This document shows positions 1 to 6,835 of a DNA stretch of 60,185 nt, piece by piece; positions within the stretch are counted from its first letter, which is position 1; every line of letters starts with the position of its first letter. Origin of the DNA: an uncultured Lachnospiraceae bacterium (GTDB lineage Bacteria > Bacillota > Clostridia > Lachnospirales > Lachnospiraceae). Position numbers and translations under genes: made by a program. The stretch spans positions 1 through 60,185 of the forward strand of contig URRW01000012.1 in NCBI GenBank assembly GCA_900550285.1, read 5' to 3'. Under the pieces are notes generated by a model. The model ran no database searches and was not told the DNA's origin. It worked only from the letters and a program-made list of their open reading frames with translations.

Positions 1-52
1 ACTTTCATTACTATTTGTGCCGCCAGCCAAAGGCGGCGGAATGGAGATTTAT

Positions 53-247
53 ATGGCAACTTCAAGTATCACTAAGAATTTTATTATATCCGGTCAGAAG
101 CAGGTGGAGATGTTTGCCGATGCGATTGAAGCATCTGCCAACGACAGAACACCTCGTGTTCCAATCAATGTTACCTACTTGCAAGGTGCAGAAGATATTT
201 TGAAATTCATGGAGAGAAGGAAGAAAGCGGATGCAACCAGCAAATAA
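53..247 (+). CDS. Small protein paired with a GNAT-toxin-like gene
   Basis: A 64-residue protein beginning MATSSITKNF. The ATG at 53 is preferred because a GGAG sits six bases upstream; earlier in-frame starts add only a few unlikely residues. From memory of clostridial genomes, small proteins with this kind of opening are found directly before GNAT-fold acetyltransferases, a layout that suggests an antitoxin or partner. Its last 17 bases overlap the start of the acetyltransferase pseudogene, so the two were translationally coupled. No DNA-binding motif is obvious. Since the neighbour carries a stop codon, this may now be an orphan. Product function is inferred from context only. Confidence 0.6.
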   Translation: MATSSITKNFIISGQKQVEMFADAIEASANDRTPRVPINVTYLQGAEDILKFMERRKKADATSK

Positions 248-842
248 TTTTATTGTGTTGAACATTCGTGAGTATTTAGAAAATGAGGACAAAAGGCTCG
301 GAGAGGACACATTAGTACAGCTCCTTTCCGAGTTTTCATGTCCGTTAAATCCGGATGTTGAGCGTTTTTTTTAACAGCAGGCAATTGAGTTTGCTAAAAA
401 ACATCAAGCAGTTACATATATTGTATTGTCATTGGAAGATGCAGAGTTGTTGGGATATTTTTCTATTACAATCAAGCCGCTTGTTGTAAAAGCAGAACCA
501 TTTAGTAATACAGTTAAGAGGAAGCTGGCAAGATTTAGCGAGATAGATAAAAATGAACAGACCTATAATTTGGCAACTTACCTGATTGCCCAACTTGGGA
601 AAAAATTTAGTGATAGGGCAAAAGGTCGGATAACAGGACAGGAACTGTTGGAAGCAGCTATCAGGCAGACACAACTTTTACAGTATCAGGCTGGAGGTAT
701 GGTGGCATTTGTGGAAGCAGATAATAAAGAAAAACTGCTTTCCTTTTATGAAAACTATGGTTTCAAGCGTTTTGACACCAGACAAGCAACATCACATGAA
801 GAAGAGCCGCATGATCTGATACAGCTTTTAAGACTGCTTTAG
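231..842 (+). pseudogene. GNAT-family acetyltransferase (toxin-like), interrupted by in-frame TAA
   Basis: Reading from the ATG at 231 gives a 203-codon frame with a TAA at 372-374 after DVERFF. The same frame continues immediately with QQAIEFAKKH and runs to the stop at 842, so this is a nonsense change and not a frameshift. The second half holds the GNAT core: a GYFSITIKPL strand, a YLIAQLG segment that fits the acetyl-CoA-binding strand and loop, and the C-terminal FYENYGFKRFDTR motif typical of the family. The frame overlaps the end of the preceding small gene. Family members are thought to acetylate small molecules or aminoacyl-tRNA; this copy is probably inactive unless the stop is suppressed or a sequencing error. 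Confidence 0.8.
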
Positions 843-864
843 ATTTCAACATAAAAAAGCTACA

Positions 865-1293
865 TTGTTTTTAGAGAAAGAAAAGTTAGAGAAGATGTTG
901 GAGTCATACCAAGTGGATGAGGAGGTATCCGATGAGGAATATCAAAATCGGCTTCAAGTTCTAAAGTATGGATTAAAGCAGGATTTTAATTTTTCGACAC
1001 ATAGTATACCGGAGGAAGTGATAGACGCCTTTGTAAAGGAAATAATTGTATATCCAGATTGTTTTGTATGGAAACGGAATATATTTGATGATGAATTACG
1101 ATTGCAAGTATCGGGGCGCAAAGGTAATTCATCAGCTACCCTAATTGAGAGTCCTACATTGGACAATGGCAGCACAGGCGGCATATCTTCCGGCAAAAGG
1201 TTGTATCGGGAAAATATGATAAAAAAACTTGCAAAACAGTGCGGATATGCTATAATAAAATCGAGCCGTGGGAAGGCATGGGTAATGCCCTAA
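865..1293 (+). pseudogene. C-terminal remnant of a large serine recombinase
   Basis: The 142-residue frame matches only the tail of large serine recombinases of clostridial mobile elements: a Glu/Lys-rich helix with YQVDEEVSDEEYQNRL, followed by IPEEVIDAFVKEIIVYPDCFVWK. There is no catalytic serine domain, no zinc ribbon and no plausible ribosome site, and the frame opens upstream without a start, directly after the GNAT pseudogene. The last 13 or so codons coincide with the promoter and 5' end of the small RNA at 1263, so the true homology probably ends before about 1230. It marks the window's left end as the edge of a decayed mobile element. Confidence 0.7.
1229..1256 (+). promoter_or_regulatory. 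Promoter of the first Abi-associated small RNA
   Basis: A TTGCAA (-35) and a perfect TATAAT (-10) are separated by 16 bases. A start about seven bases after the -10 falls at the G of GAGCCGTGGG, exactly where similarity between the two RNA copies begins. This agreement supports an independent transcript. Confidence 0.7.
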
Positions 1294-1345
1294 TCCAAAT
1301 ATTCCATTTACGGGATTAAGAATGGTATATCCATTCTTTTTTTTT
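1263..1345 (+). ncRNA. Abi-associated structured RNA, copy A (abiF-RNA-like)
   Basis: About 83 nt starting GAGCCGTGGGAAGGCA and ending in a rho-independent terminator: a 7-bp stem with a TATAT loop at 1319-1337, then nine T. The core can form a GGCA/TGCC hairpin and TAATCC/GGATTA pairing. A second copy lies downstream of the Abi gene at 2326-2428: the first 16 bases and a 22-base core match almost exactly, while the terminator stems differ in sequence but keep pairing and share the TATAT loop. That compensatory pattern supports a functional RNA. Its position directly before an Abi_2 gene fits the published abiF RNA motif; the family match is inferred, not computed. Confidence 0.75.
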
Positions 1346-1365
1346 ACCAGCGAGGAGGTGTAGAT

Positions 1366-2308
1366 TTGGCTAATGATAAACCTTTTACTGTGGAAGAACA
1401 GATTGATACGATGAAAAAATATGTGACGTTTACAAAACGGGCAAGAATGCGGGAATTTTTGCAGTATTCAGGATATTTTCGTGCCAGCAGATATGGAAAA
1501 TATTTGTTATCATACACGAATGTGTTTCAGATGAAACCCTCACAGGATGTTTTGTTTGCATTGTATCAGTTTGATTTTGAATTGCGAAAGATTATGTATG
1601 AGGCTTGTGCAAAGGCTGAAATTCAAATAAAATCAGCAATTTCTAATGCAGTTTCATTGAAAACAGCAGATGCAGTGTTTTATTTAGATCAACAGAATTA
1701 TACACCGACAAGAAGTGAGAGAAATAAATTTTACAGAAAAAAGAACATAAAATTCTTTGGGAGTTTCTTTCATGATATACAGGATAAAGAAGAAAAACTA
1801 AGACGTTTTAAAATATCCGGAGTTAAAAGAATATAGAAATGGCGGAAAAAGAGCCACAATGAATATTCCATGCTGGGCAGCATTTTCATATTTTGAATTT
1901 GGTACGATTGAGAATATTTATAAATATTTGAGAAGCGATTTACGTAAGAAAGTTTTATTGTATAGTTATAGCAGGGGAAAATATGGCAAAAAGATAACTA
2001 TGCAGATGGACACTTGGCTGAATGGTGTGAGAACCTTAAGAAATATTTGTGCCCACCATTCCAGACTGGTAGGGATGCAGGAAGCCATTGTGCTGCCAGA
2101 TGCAGAAGATGATCCTGATATACTGCTGAGTGGAGAGGATTTCTTTTCAAGACTTTATGCTTTGAAAAAAGTAATGAGTTCCAAAGATAGTGAGGAAATG
2201 AAACAAAAGCTGAAGAAATGTATTTTGAAATCGAAAATAGATGTATATCAACTTCGCATTTTGCCGATGGATTGGGAAGAAAGGTTTGATAGAATAAAAT
2301 ATTTGTAA
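1366..2308 (+). pseudogene. AbiF/AbiD-type Abi_2 HEPN protein, frameshifted
   Basis: Two adjacent frames together make one Abi_2-family protein of about 310 residues. The first (1366-1836, TTG start after a GAGGAGGTG site) covers the N-terminal half; the second, in the +1 frame and continuing to 2308, covers the rest. The join is near TTTTAAAATAT at 1806-1816, where a one-base change would restore ...LRRF-KYPELKEYRNGGK. The C-terminal half carries RNICAHHSR, the R-x4-H catalytic motif of HEPN ribonucleases. The family gives abortive phage infection; members are paired with a cognate RNA, seen here on both sides. Either the gene is dead or there is an error or programmed shift at the A-run. 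No phage genes are nearby. Confidence 0.8.
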
Positions 2309-2325
2309 AGTACATAAAATAGGAT

Positions 2326-2428
2326 GAGCCGTGGGAAGGCAAGGGTTGTTTGTGGGAGCAGGCAATGCCCTTAATCCAAATATTCCATTAACGGGACGGG
2401 CAGGTGTATATCATCTGCTCGTTTTTTT
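2326..2428 (+). ncRNA. Abi-associated structured RNA, copy B
   Basis: About 103 nt, the second copy of the element at 1263-1345. It repeats GAGCCGTGGGAAGGCA and the AATCCAAATATTCCATT core, with a 19-base insertion in the first hairpin. It ends in a 10-bp terminator stem (2397-2421) that differs in sequence from copy A's but keeps the TATAT loop, followed by seven T. A weak -10 (TAAAAT) lies about ten bases before the start; no clear -35 was found. It lies just 17 bases after the Abi stop codon, so the Abi gene is flanked by the pair. Confidence 0.7.
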
Positions 2429-2545
2429 ACGCGAAGCAACGAGCCAAAGCCCGTGCTTGCACGTGACATTAGCGACTGCCGCGATAACGAGTGAAACTCG
2501 CAAAGTGTGTTTCATCTCGTTGAGCCTTGACAAAAGGCGACGAAT

Positions 2546-2659
2546 ATGGTAATAGGTTCGTTTACAGTCATGATATTTCTCATGATTTATATTATCGCTT
2601 TTTTCGTGCAGAGAAAGGAAAAGATAGGACACGGATTGGGCGCCATCCCACCAGAATAA
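2546..2659 (+). CDS. Possible 37-residue single-pass membrane protein
   Basis: An ATG-to-TAA frame of 37 codons encodes a hydrophobic stretch (about residues 5-21, rich in I, F, M and V), then a basic QRKEK cytoplasmic edge and a GHGLGAIPPE tail. The positive-inside pattern is that of a small single-pass protein. The ribosome site is weak (AAAGGCG about eight bases upstream). It lies just before the feo promoter on the same strand. I do not recognise a family, and it could be chance in an otherwise empty stretch. Confidence 0.35.
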   Translation: MVIGSFTVMIFLMIYIIAFFVQRKEKIGHGLGAIPPE

Positions 2660-2677
2660 AAAAACGCAGAAATGGGA

Positions 2678-2718
2678 TTGACAAAACAAATGAATTAGCA
2701 TAAACTAACTAAAGTAAG
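2678..2718 (+). promoter_or_regulatory. feoA promoter with overlapping operator-like box
   Basis: TTGACA at 2678 and TAAACT at 2701 with 17 bases between form a strong promoter for feoA. The -10 lies inside a 24-base box (2695-2718) opening TTAGCATAAACTAA that recurs before feoB at 3084 with only four or five differences. A repressor bound there would block polymerase. A DtxR/MntR-type or Fur-type iron regulator is the natural candidate. Confidence 0.7.
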
Positions 2719-2789
2719 CAAAACAAATCTATTTGCAAAATCATAAAGCCGATAAACAGGTAAAAAGGAATGGAGGGTGAGAGAGAGTT

Positions 2790-3002
2790 ATGAATGTATC
2801 AGAGGCGAAAGAAGGCAAAGAATATATTGTAACGGATATTACAACAGATGATGAGGAATTAAATTCGTTTTTATTTTCCCTGGGGTGTTACAGCGGAGAG
2901 CCGATTACCGTAATTGCACATCGGAAGGGCGGCTGCGTGGTATCGATCAAGGACGGCAGATACAATATTGATACGGATTTGGCAAAAGCAATTTCAATCT
3001 AA
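2790..3002 (+). CDS. feoA: Ferrous iron transport protein A
   Basis: A 70-residue SH3-like FeoA domain: the GKEYIVTDI strand, a helix with LNSFLFSLGCYSGEPITVI, then GGCVVSIKDGRYNIDTDLAKAI. FeoA is a small cytoplasmic partner thought to modulate the GTPase or assembly of FeoB. Start chosen at the ATG following a GGAGGG site. It lies 121 bases before feoB in the same direction. The gap holds a weak hairpin with T-run and a second copy of the operator, so feoA and feoB may be transcribed both together and separately under the same control. Confidence 0.9.
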   Translation: MNVSEAKEGKEYIVTDITTDDEELNSFLFSLGCYSGEPITVIAHRKGGCVVSIKDGRYNIDTDLAKAISI

Positions 3003-3083
3003 AAAGGGCGGCGGCATCCTTGCCTGACGGCAGATGCGTCCGGCGCAGGTGTGTGCAGAAGCGCATATTTTTTTAATGATAGG

Positions 3084-3107
3084 TTAGTATATACTAATTA
3101 AAGTACG
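3084..3107 (+). promoter_or_regulatory. feoB operator, second copy of the feo box
   Basis: TTAGTATATACTAA (3084-3097) is a perfect 14-base palindrome followed by TTAAAGTACG, matching the box over the feoA -10. The TATACT inside it sits where the -10 lies in the feoA copy. It implies a shared metal-responsive regulator acting at both promoters. The box ends 17 bases before the feoB start codon, so the leader would be very short. Confidence 0.6.
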
Positions 3108-3123
3108 AAGGAGGAGACAGAAA

Positions 3124-5121
3124 ATGAGAATTGCGTTGACGGGAAATCCCAATAGTGGGAAAACGACCATGTACAATGCGCTCACGGGAAGAAATGAACG
3201 CGTGGGAAACTGGGCAGGGGTAACGGTGGAGAAAAAAGAGAGTCCGATCAGGAAAGGGTATTATGACGGCGCAGAGGAACTGATCGCAGTAGATTTGCCG
3301 GGAGCCTATTCCATGTCTCCTTTTACGTCGGAGGAAAGCATTACCAGCAGTTATGTAAAAAACGAAAATCCGGATGTCATGATCAACATTGTGGATGCGA
3401 CCAATTTAAGCCGGAGCCTGTTTTTCACAACACAGCTTCTGGAGCTGGGGATCCCGGTCGTAGTCGCGCTGAATAAAAGCGATATTACGGAGAAGAAAAA
3501 AACAGAAATTGATGTAGAAAAATTGGCAGAGCGGTTAGGATGCCCGGTCATTCGGACGGTGTCCACAGCTTTAGGGCATGAAGGGTTAAAAGAGGCTGTC
3601 GGCAGGGCGGTTTCATTGAAGGGATGCGCGCAGAAGGCGCCTTATGTGCAGGAGGATATTGACCTGCAGGACAAAGTGCAGGTTGAGGCAGCCGATCGGA
3701 AACGCTTTGAATTTGTAAACGGGATCGTAAAAGAGGTAGAAAAGAGAACGATTTTAACGAAGGATAAAAATAAGCAGGACAGCATTGATCTGGTGCTGAC
3801 CAACAAATTTGTCGGAATCCCGATCTTTGCGGCGGTCATGTTCGGCGTGTTTTATATATCCCAGTCTACGGTCGGGACATGGATCGCGGACTGGTTAGTC
3901 GGGTGGATCGAAGTGTTCCAGAGCTGGGCTGCGGGCTTGGCAGAAGGGGCAAGCCCGTTTCTGCAGGCGCTTTTCATAGACGGCATTATCGGAGGCGTAG
4001 GCGCAGTAGTAGGCTTCCTTCCGCTGGTAATGGTCATGTATTTTCTGATTGCCCTTTTGGAAGACTGCGGATATATGGCACGCGCTACCGTAGTTTTAGA
4101 TCCGATTTTTAAGAGGGTCGGCCTTTCGGGAAAATCTGTAATTCCCATGGTGATCGGAACCGGATGCGCCATCCCCGGTATCATGGCATGCCGTACCATC
4201 CGCAATGAAAGGGAAAGAAGAGCCACCGCCATGCTGACGCCCTTTATGCCGTGCGGCGCAAAGCTCCCGGTCATTGCGTTGTTTGCAGGGGCATTTTTTG
4301 CAGATGCCGCATGGGTGGGACCGACGATGTATCTGGTTGGCATTGTGCTGATTTTTCTGGGCGCGCTATTGGTAAAAAAGATTACCGGATATAAATTCCG
4401 CAAATCCTTCTTTATCATGGAGCTTCCGGAATATAAGCTCCCGAGCTTAAAACGGGCGGCGCTTTCCATGCTTTCCCGCGGTAAGGCATATATTGTGAAA
4501 GCGGGAACGATCATTTTAGTGTGCAACACCGCAGTGCAGATCATGCAGAGCTTTAACTGGCAGTTTCAGATCGTGGAAGAAGGCATGGAACATACTTCTA
4601 TTCTGGCGTCGATCGCATCCCCGTTTGCGGTGCTTCTGATCCCGCTCGGATTTGGCGTATGGCAGCTTGCAGCGGCGGCGATCACGGGTTTTATTGCAAA
4701 AGAAAATGTAGTTGGCACGCTGGCGGTCGTTTATGGGCTTACAAACTTTATTGATACCGAAGAGTTGGCGCTGGTCGGCGGAGCAAATGAAGTGGCAATG
4801 GTAATGGGACTGACAAAGGCGGCGGCGCTTGCCTATCTGATGTTCAATCTTTTCACGCCGCCCTGCTTTGCGGCGCTCGGCGCTATGAATTCTGAAATGC
4901 AGGATAAAAAATGGCTGTGGGGAGGAATTGCGCTGCAGCTGGCAGTCGGCTATACGGTTGCGTTTTTCGTATATCAGACCGGTACGCTGGCAGCGACAGG
5001 AGCTTTTGGAAGCGGTTTTGTCCCCGGACTGATCGCAGTGGCTGTATTTGCGGCGGCGCTGGCTGTGCTGATTCGGAAAAAAGAGAGGGATTTTGGCGCT
5101 GAGTATCGCCTCCGCGCATAG
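3124..5121 (+). CDS. feoB: Ferrous iron transporter FeoB
   Basis: 665 residues, normal for the family. The N-terminal G domain shows G1 at residues 7-14 (GNPNSGKT), the G3 DLPGAYS and the G4 NKSD. The polytopic C-terminal part carries the two Gate domains with conserved Cys motifs (GTGCAIPGIMACRTI and FMPCGAKLPV). FeoB imports Fe2+ across the cytoplasmic membrane, the main iron route of anaerobes. Start ATG follows GGAGGAG. It sits between feoA and the Cys-rich FeoB-associated gene and ends in a short charged tail. Confidence 0.95.
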   Translation: MRIALTGNPNSGKTTMYNALTGRNERVGNWAGVTVEKKESPIRKGYYDGAEELIAVDLPGAYSMSPFTSEESITSSYVKNENPDVMINIVDATNLSRSLFFTTQLLELGIPVVVALNKSDITEKKKTEIDVEKLAERLGCPVIRTVSTALGHEGLKEAVGRAVSLKGCAQKAPYVQEDIDLQDKVQVEAADRKRFEFVNGIVKEVEKRTILTKDKNKQDSIDLVLTNKFVGIPIFAAVMFGVFYISQSTVGTWIADWLVGWIEVFQSWAAGLAEGASPFLQALFIDGIIGGVGAVVGFLPLVMVMYFLIALLEDCGYMARATVVLDPIFKRVGLSGKSVIPMVIGTGCAIPGIMACRTIRNERERRATAMLTPFMPCGAKLPVIALFAGAFFADAAWVGPTMYLVGIVLIFLGALLVKKITGYKFRKSFFIMELPEYKLPSLKRAALSMLSRGKAYIVKAGTIILVCNTAVQIMQSFNWQFQIVEEGMEHTSILASIASPFAVLLIPLGFGVWQLAAAAITGFIAKENVVGTLAVVYGLTNFIDTEELALVGGANEVAMVMGLTKAAALAYLMFNLFTPPCFAALGAMNSEMQDKKWLWGGIALQLAVGYTVAFFVYQTGTLAATGAFGSGFVPGLIAVAVFAAALAVLIRKKERDFGAEYRLRA

Positions 5122-5135
5122 AAAGGAGAAGGCAT

Positions 5136-5312
5136 ATGGCAGATTTGCTGATAATAGGGATCATACTGTTCATGGTAGGCGCTGCGTCAGCTTACATATG
5201 GAGGGCAAAAAAGAGCGGCGTTAAATGTATCGGCTGTCCGGCAGCTGGGAAATGTCAGGGAAAAGAAGGACACACGGCATGTAATTGCGAATGCTGCGGC
5301 GCAGAAAAATAG
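5136..5312 (+). CDS. FeoB-associated Cys-rich membrane protein
   Basis: 58 residues: an N-terminal membrane segment (about residues 3-20, LLIIGIILFMVGAASAY) and a Cys-rich cytoplasmic part with CIGCPAAGKC and CNCECC. This is the usual clostridial small partner encoded right after feoB; the cysteines probably bind iron or another metal at the transporter exit. An AAAGGAG site precedes the ATG, 14 bases after the feoB stop, so it is co-transcribed with feoB. It is followed directly by a terminator. Confidence 0.85.
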   Translation: MADLLIIGIILFMVGAASAYIWRAKKSGVKCIGCPAAGKCQGKEGHTACNCECCGAEK

Positions 5313-5324
5313 GAAATTTCAGGA

Positions 5325-5372
5325 AAAACCGTCTTTCGGGAGCAGGAAGTGCTGCCGGGAGGCGGTTTTTTT
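5325..5372 (+). terminator. Terminator of the feo operon
   Basis: A 13-pair stem (AACCGTCTTTCGG against CCGGGAGGCGGTT, several G-U pairs) with a GC-rich loop and seven T. Confidence 0.8.
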
Positions 5373-5525
5373 ATACACACTTGTGCGAAGGAATCCTATT
5401 GCCCGACGGCAAAGGCGCTCGCCGCACACTTTTTTCTGTCGAAATTTTCCGGAAATATGGATTTTTCTGATATAATAGGGAATAAGAGGTGAAGAGAAGA
5501 TGATTTTGGGCAGCAAGGTTTTGGG

Positions 5526-5554
5526 TTGTTTTCGCATAGAGGATAAGCTATAAT
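5526..5554 (+). promoter_or_regulatory. Promoter of the PD-(D/E)XK gene
   Basis: TTGTTT, 17 bases, TATAAT, about 60 bases before the start codon. The remaining gap from the feo terminator holds a further TATAAT near 5472 without a convincing -35, and nothing else recognisable. Confidence 0.5.
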
Positions 5555-5612
5555 AAAAACACAAGTCAATCGGGCAGATAAGACCATATCCTGCGTAAAA
5601 GGAGAAAAACCA

Positions 5613-6593
5613 ATGGATACGGAATTGAAAAATGCAGTAAGGGCGACGGATGAAAAAGCGCAGTACGATGAAAGTGCCAAGCGTTTGCTGGGGCAGAAAA
5701 GCATTCTGGCGCATATCCTTGTAAAAACGGTGGATGAATTTAAGGGAATGAAGCCGAAAGAGGTTGTACCATTGATTGAAGGGAAACCTTATATCAGTAC
5801 GGTTCCGATAGAGCCGGGGCTGACAAACCGGAAGTCGGAAGATGGAGGGCAGCGGATCGCCGGATTTAATTCAGAGAACACGGAACAGAATGAAGGGCTG
5901 ATTCGGTTTGACATTGTATTTTATGTACGGATGAAGGATGGCATTTCCCAGATTATCGTAAATATTGAATCACAAAAAGATGAACCGTCAGCGTATGAGA
6001 TCCTGAACCGGGCAGTCTTTTATGTGAGCAGATTGATCTCATCGCAGAAAGAGAGAGATTTTGAAAATTCCAATTATAATGATATAAAACGGGTCTATTC
6101 CATATGGGTATGTATGAACATGAAAGAAAATATCATGACGCATTACCATTTAACGAAAGAAGATGTGATCGGTTCCTATGAGTGGAAGGGCAATCTGGAT
6201 CTGATCAATATCGTAATGATCGGGCTGGCAAAGGAGCTGCCGGATCATAATGAAATGTACGAACTGCACCGCCTGTTGGGCGCATTGTTGTCGCAGAAGC
6301 TGACAGCGGATGAGAAGCTGGATATTATCGGGATGGAGTATGATATTGCGTTGGAAGAGAATTTAAGGAAGGATGTGAGTATTATGTGTAATCTGAGCCA
6401 GGGGATTGAAGAGAGAGGAATTGCAATCGGCGAAGAAAGAGGCGAGGAAAGAGGAAAAGCAATCGGCGAAGCAAATATCATCATAAATATGTATAAAAAG
6501 GGATTTACGGTAGATCAGATTGCAGCGATCACAGATAAATCCATCGAAGAGGTACAGGCAATTCTTGCAGGAAGAAAGCCTGTGATTCAATAA
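5613..6593 (+). CDS. PD-(D/E)XK nuclease family transposase-like (Rpn-like) protein
   Basis: 326 residues. The nuclease core is visible as RFDIVFYV (Asp100) followed by IIVNIESQKD (Glu119-Ser-Gln121), the E-x-Q form of the PD-(D/E)XK motif found in Rpn/PDDEXK_2 proteins that are abundant and multicopy in Lachnospiraceae. The C-terminal quarter has an EERG...IGEERGEERGKAIGEA low-complexity run, then a helix-turn-helix-like end (GFTVDQIAAITDKSIEEVQAIL). Rpn relatives promote recA-independent recombination in Escherichia coli; the role in this family is not established. It has its own promoter, an AAAGGAG site and no terminal inverted repeats, so it is a solo gene and not an insertion sequence. 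Confidence 0.8.
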   Translation: MDTELKNAVRATDEKAQYDESAKRLLGQKSILAHILVKTVDEFKGMKPKEVVPLIEGKPYISTVPIEPGLTNRKSEDGGQRIAGFNSENTEQNEGLIRFDIVFYVRMKDGISQIIVNIESQKDEPSAYEILNRAVFYVSRLISSQKERDFENSNYNDIKRVYSIWVCMNMKENIMTHYHLTKEDVIGSYEWKGNLDLINIVMIGLAKELPDHNEMYELHRLLGALLSQKLTADEKLDIIGMEYDIALEENLRKDVSIMCNLSQGIEERGIAIGEERGEERGKAIGEANIIINMYKKGFTVDQIAAITDKSIEEVQAILAGRKPVIQ

Positions 6594-6629
6594 TCTGTCA
6601 TAAGGATAAAAAACGAGAGGAAGAGAAAA

Positions 6630-6824
6630 ATGGAAAATTTCAAGGCACGTTATCTGGCGGGGGAGATCGAATTTGAAGCGATCGACGATTATGTAGATGA
6701 ATGGAACAATGGCGACGATCCCCGGACGCTGGCGCAGTTTCTGGGACTGGACGAAGAGGAAGAGGATGCGTGGATCAGCGTCGGGGACGACGCGCTTTAC
6801 GAGCTTTTGGAGCGGCAAAGATGA
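6630..6824 (+). CDS. Small acidic protein of unknown function
   Basis: 64 residues, strongly acidic (FLGLDEEEEDAWISVGDDAL). An AGGAAGAG site precedes the ATG. It begins 37 bases after the nuclease gene and ends 11 bases before the threonine aldolase start. I recall similar short acidic proteins in Lachnospiraceae but know of no function. It may adopt a small helical fold similar to programmed-frameshift or antitoxin-like acidic proteins, but nothing in the sequence decides this. Confidence 0.6.
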   Translation: MENFKARYLAGEIEFEAIDDYVDEWNNGDDPRTLAQFLGLDEEEEDAWISVGDDALYELLERQR

Positions 6825-6835
6825 GGGAGGACGGC

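Noticed and set aside
1263..2428. The repeated RNA sequence as CRISPR repeats or insertion-sequence ends
   Set aside because: Only two copies about 1 kb apart, no spacer array, same orientation and each with its own terminator, so neither fits.
2331..2552. Plus-strand open frame of 73 codons beginning in the second small RNA
   Set aside because: It starts inside the conserved RNA and runs through its terminator; no ribosome site and no protein-like composition.
3852..4544. Minus-strand open frame of 230 codons inside feoB
   Set aside because: It is the opposite strand of the conserved FeoB membrane domain; Arg/Pro/Ser-rich and with no start site.
5500..5553. 17-codon ATG frame after GAGGTGAAG, before the PD-(D/E)XK gene
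   Set aside because: Too short to judge; composition gives no signal of a leader peptide or membrane protein.
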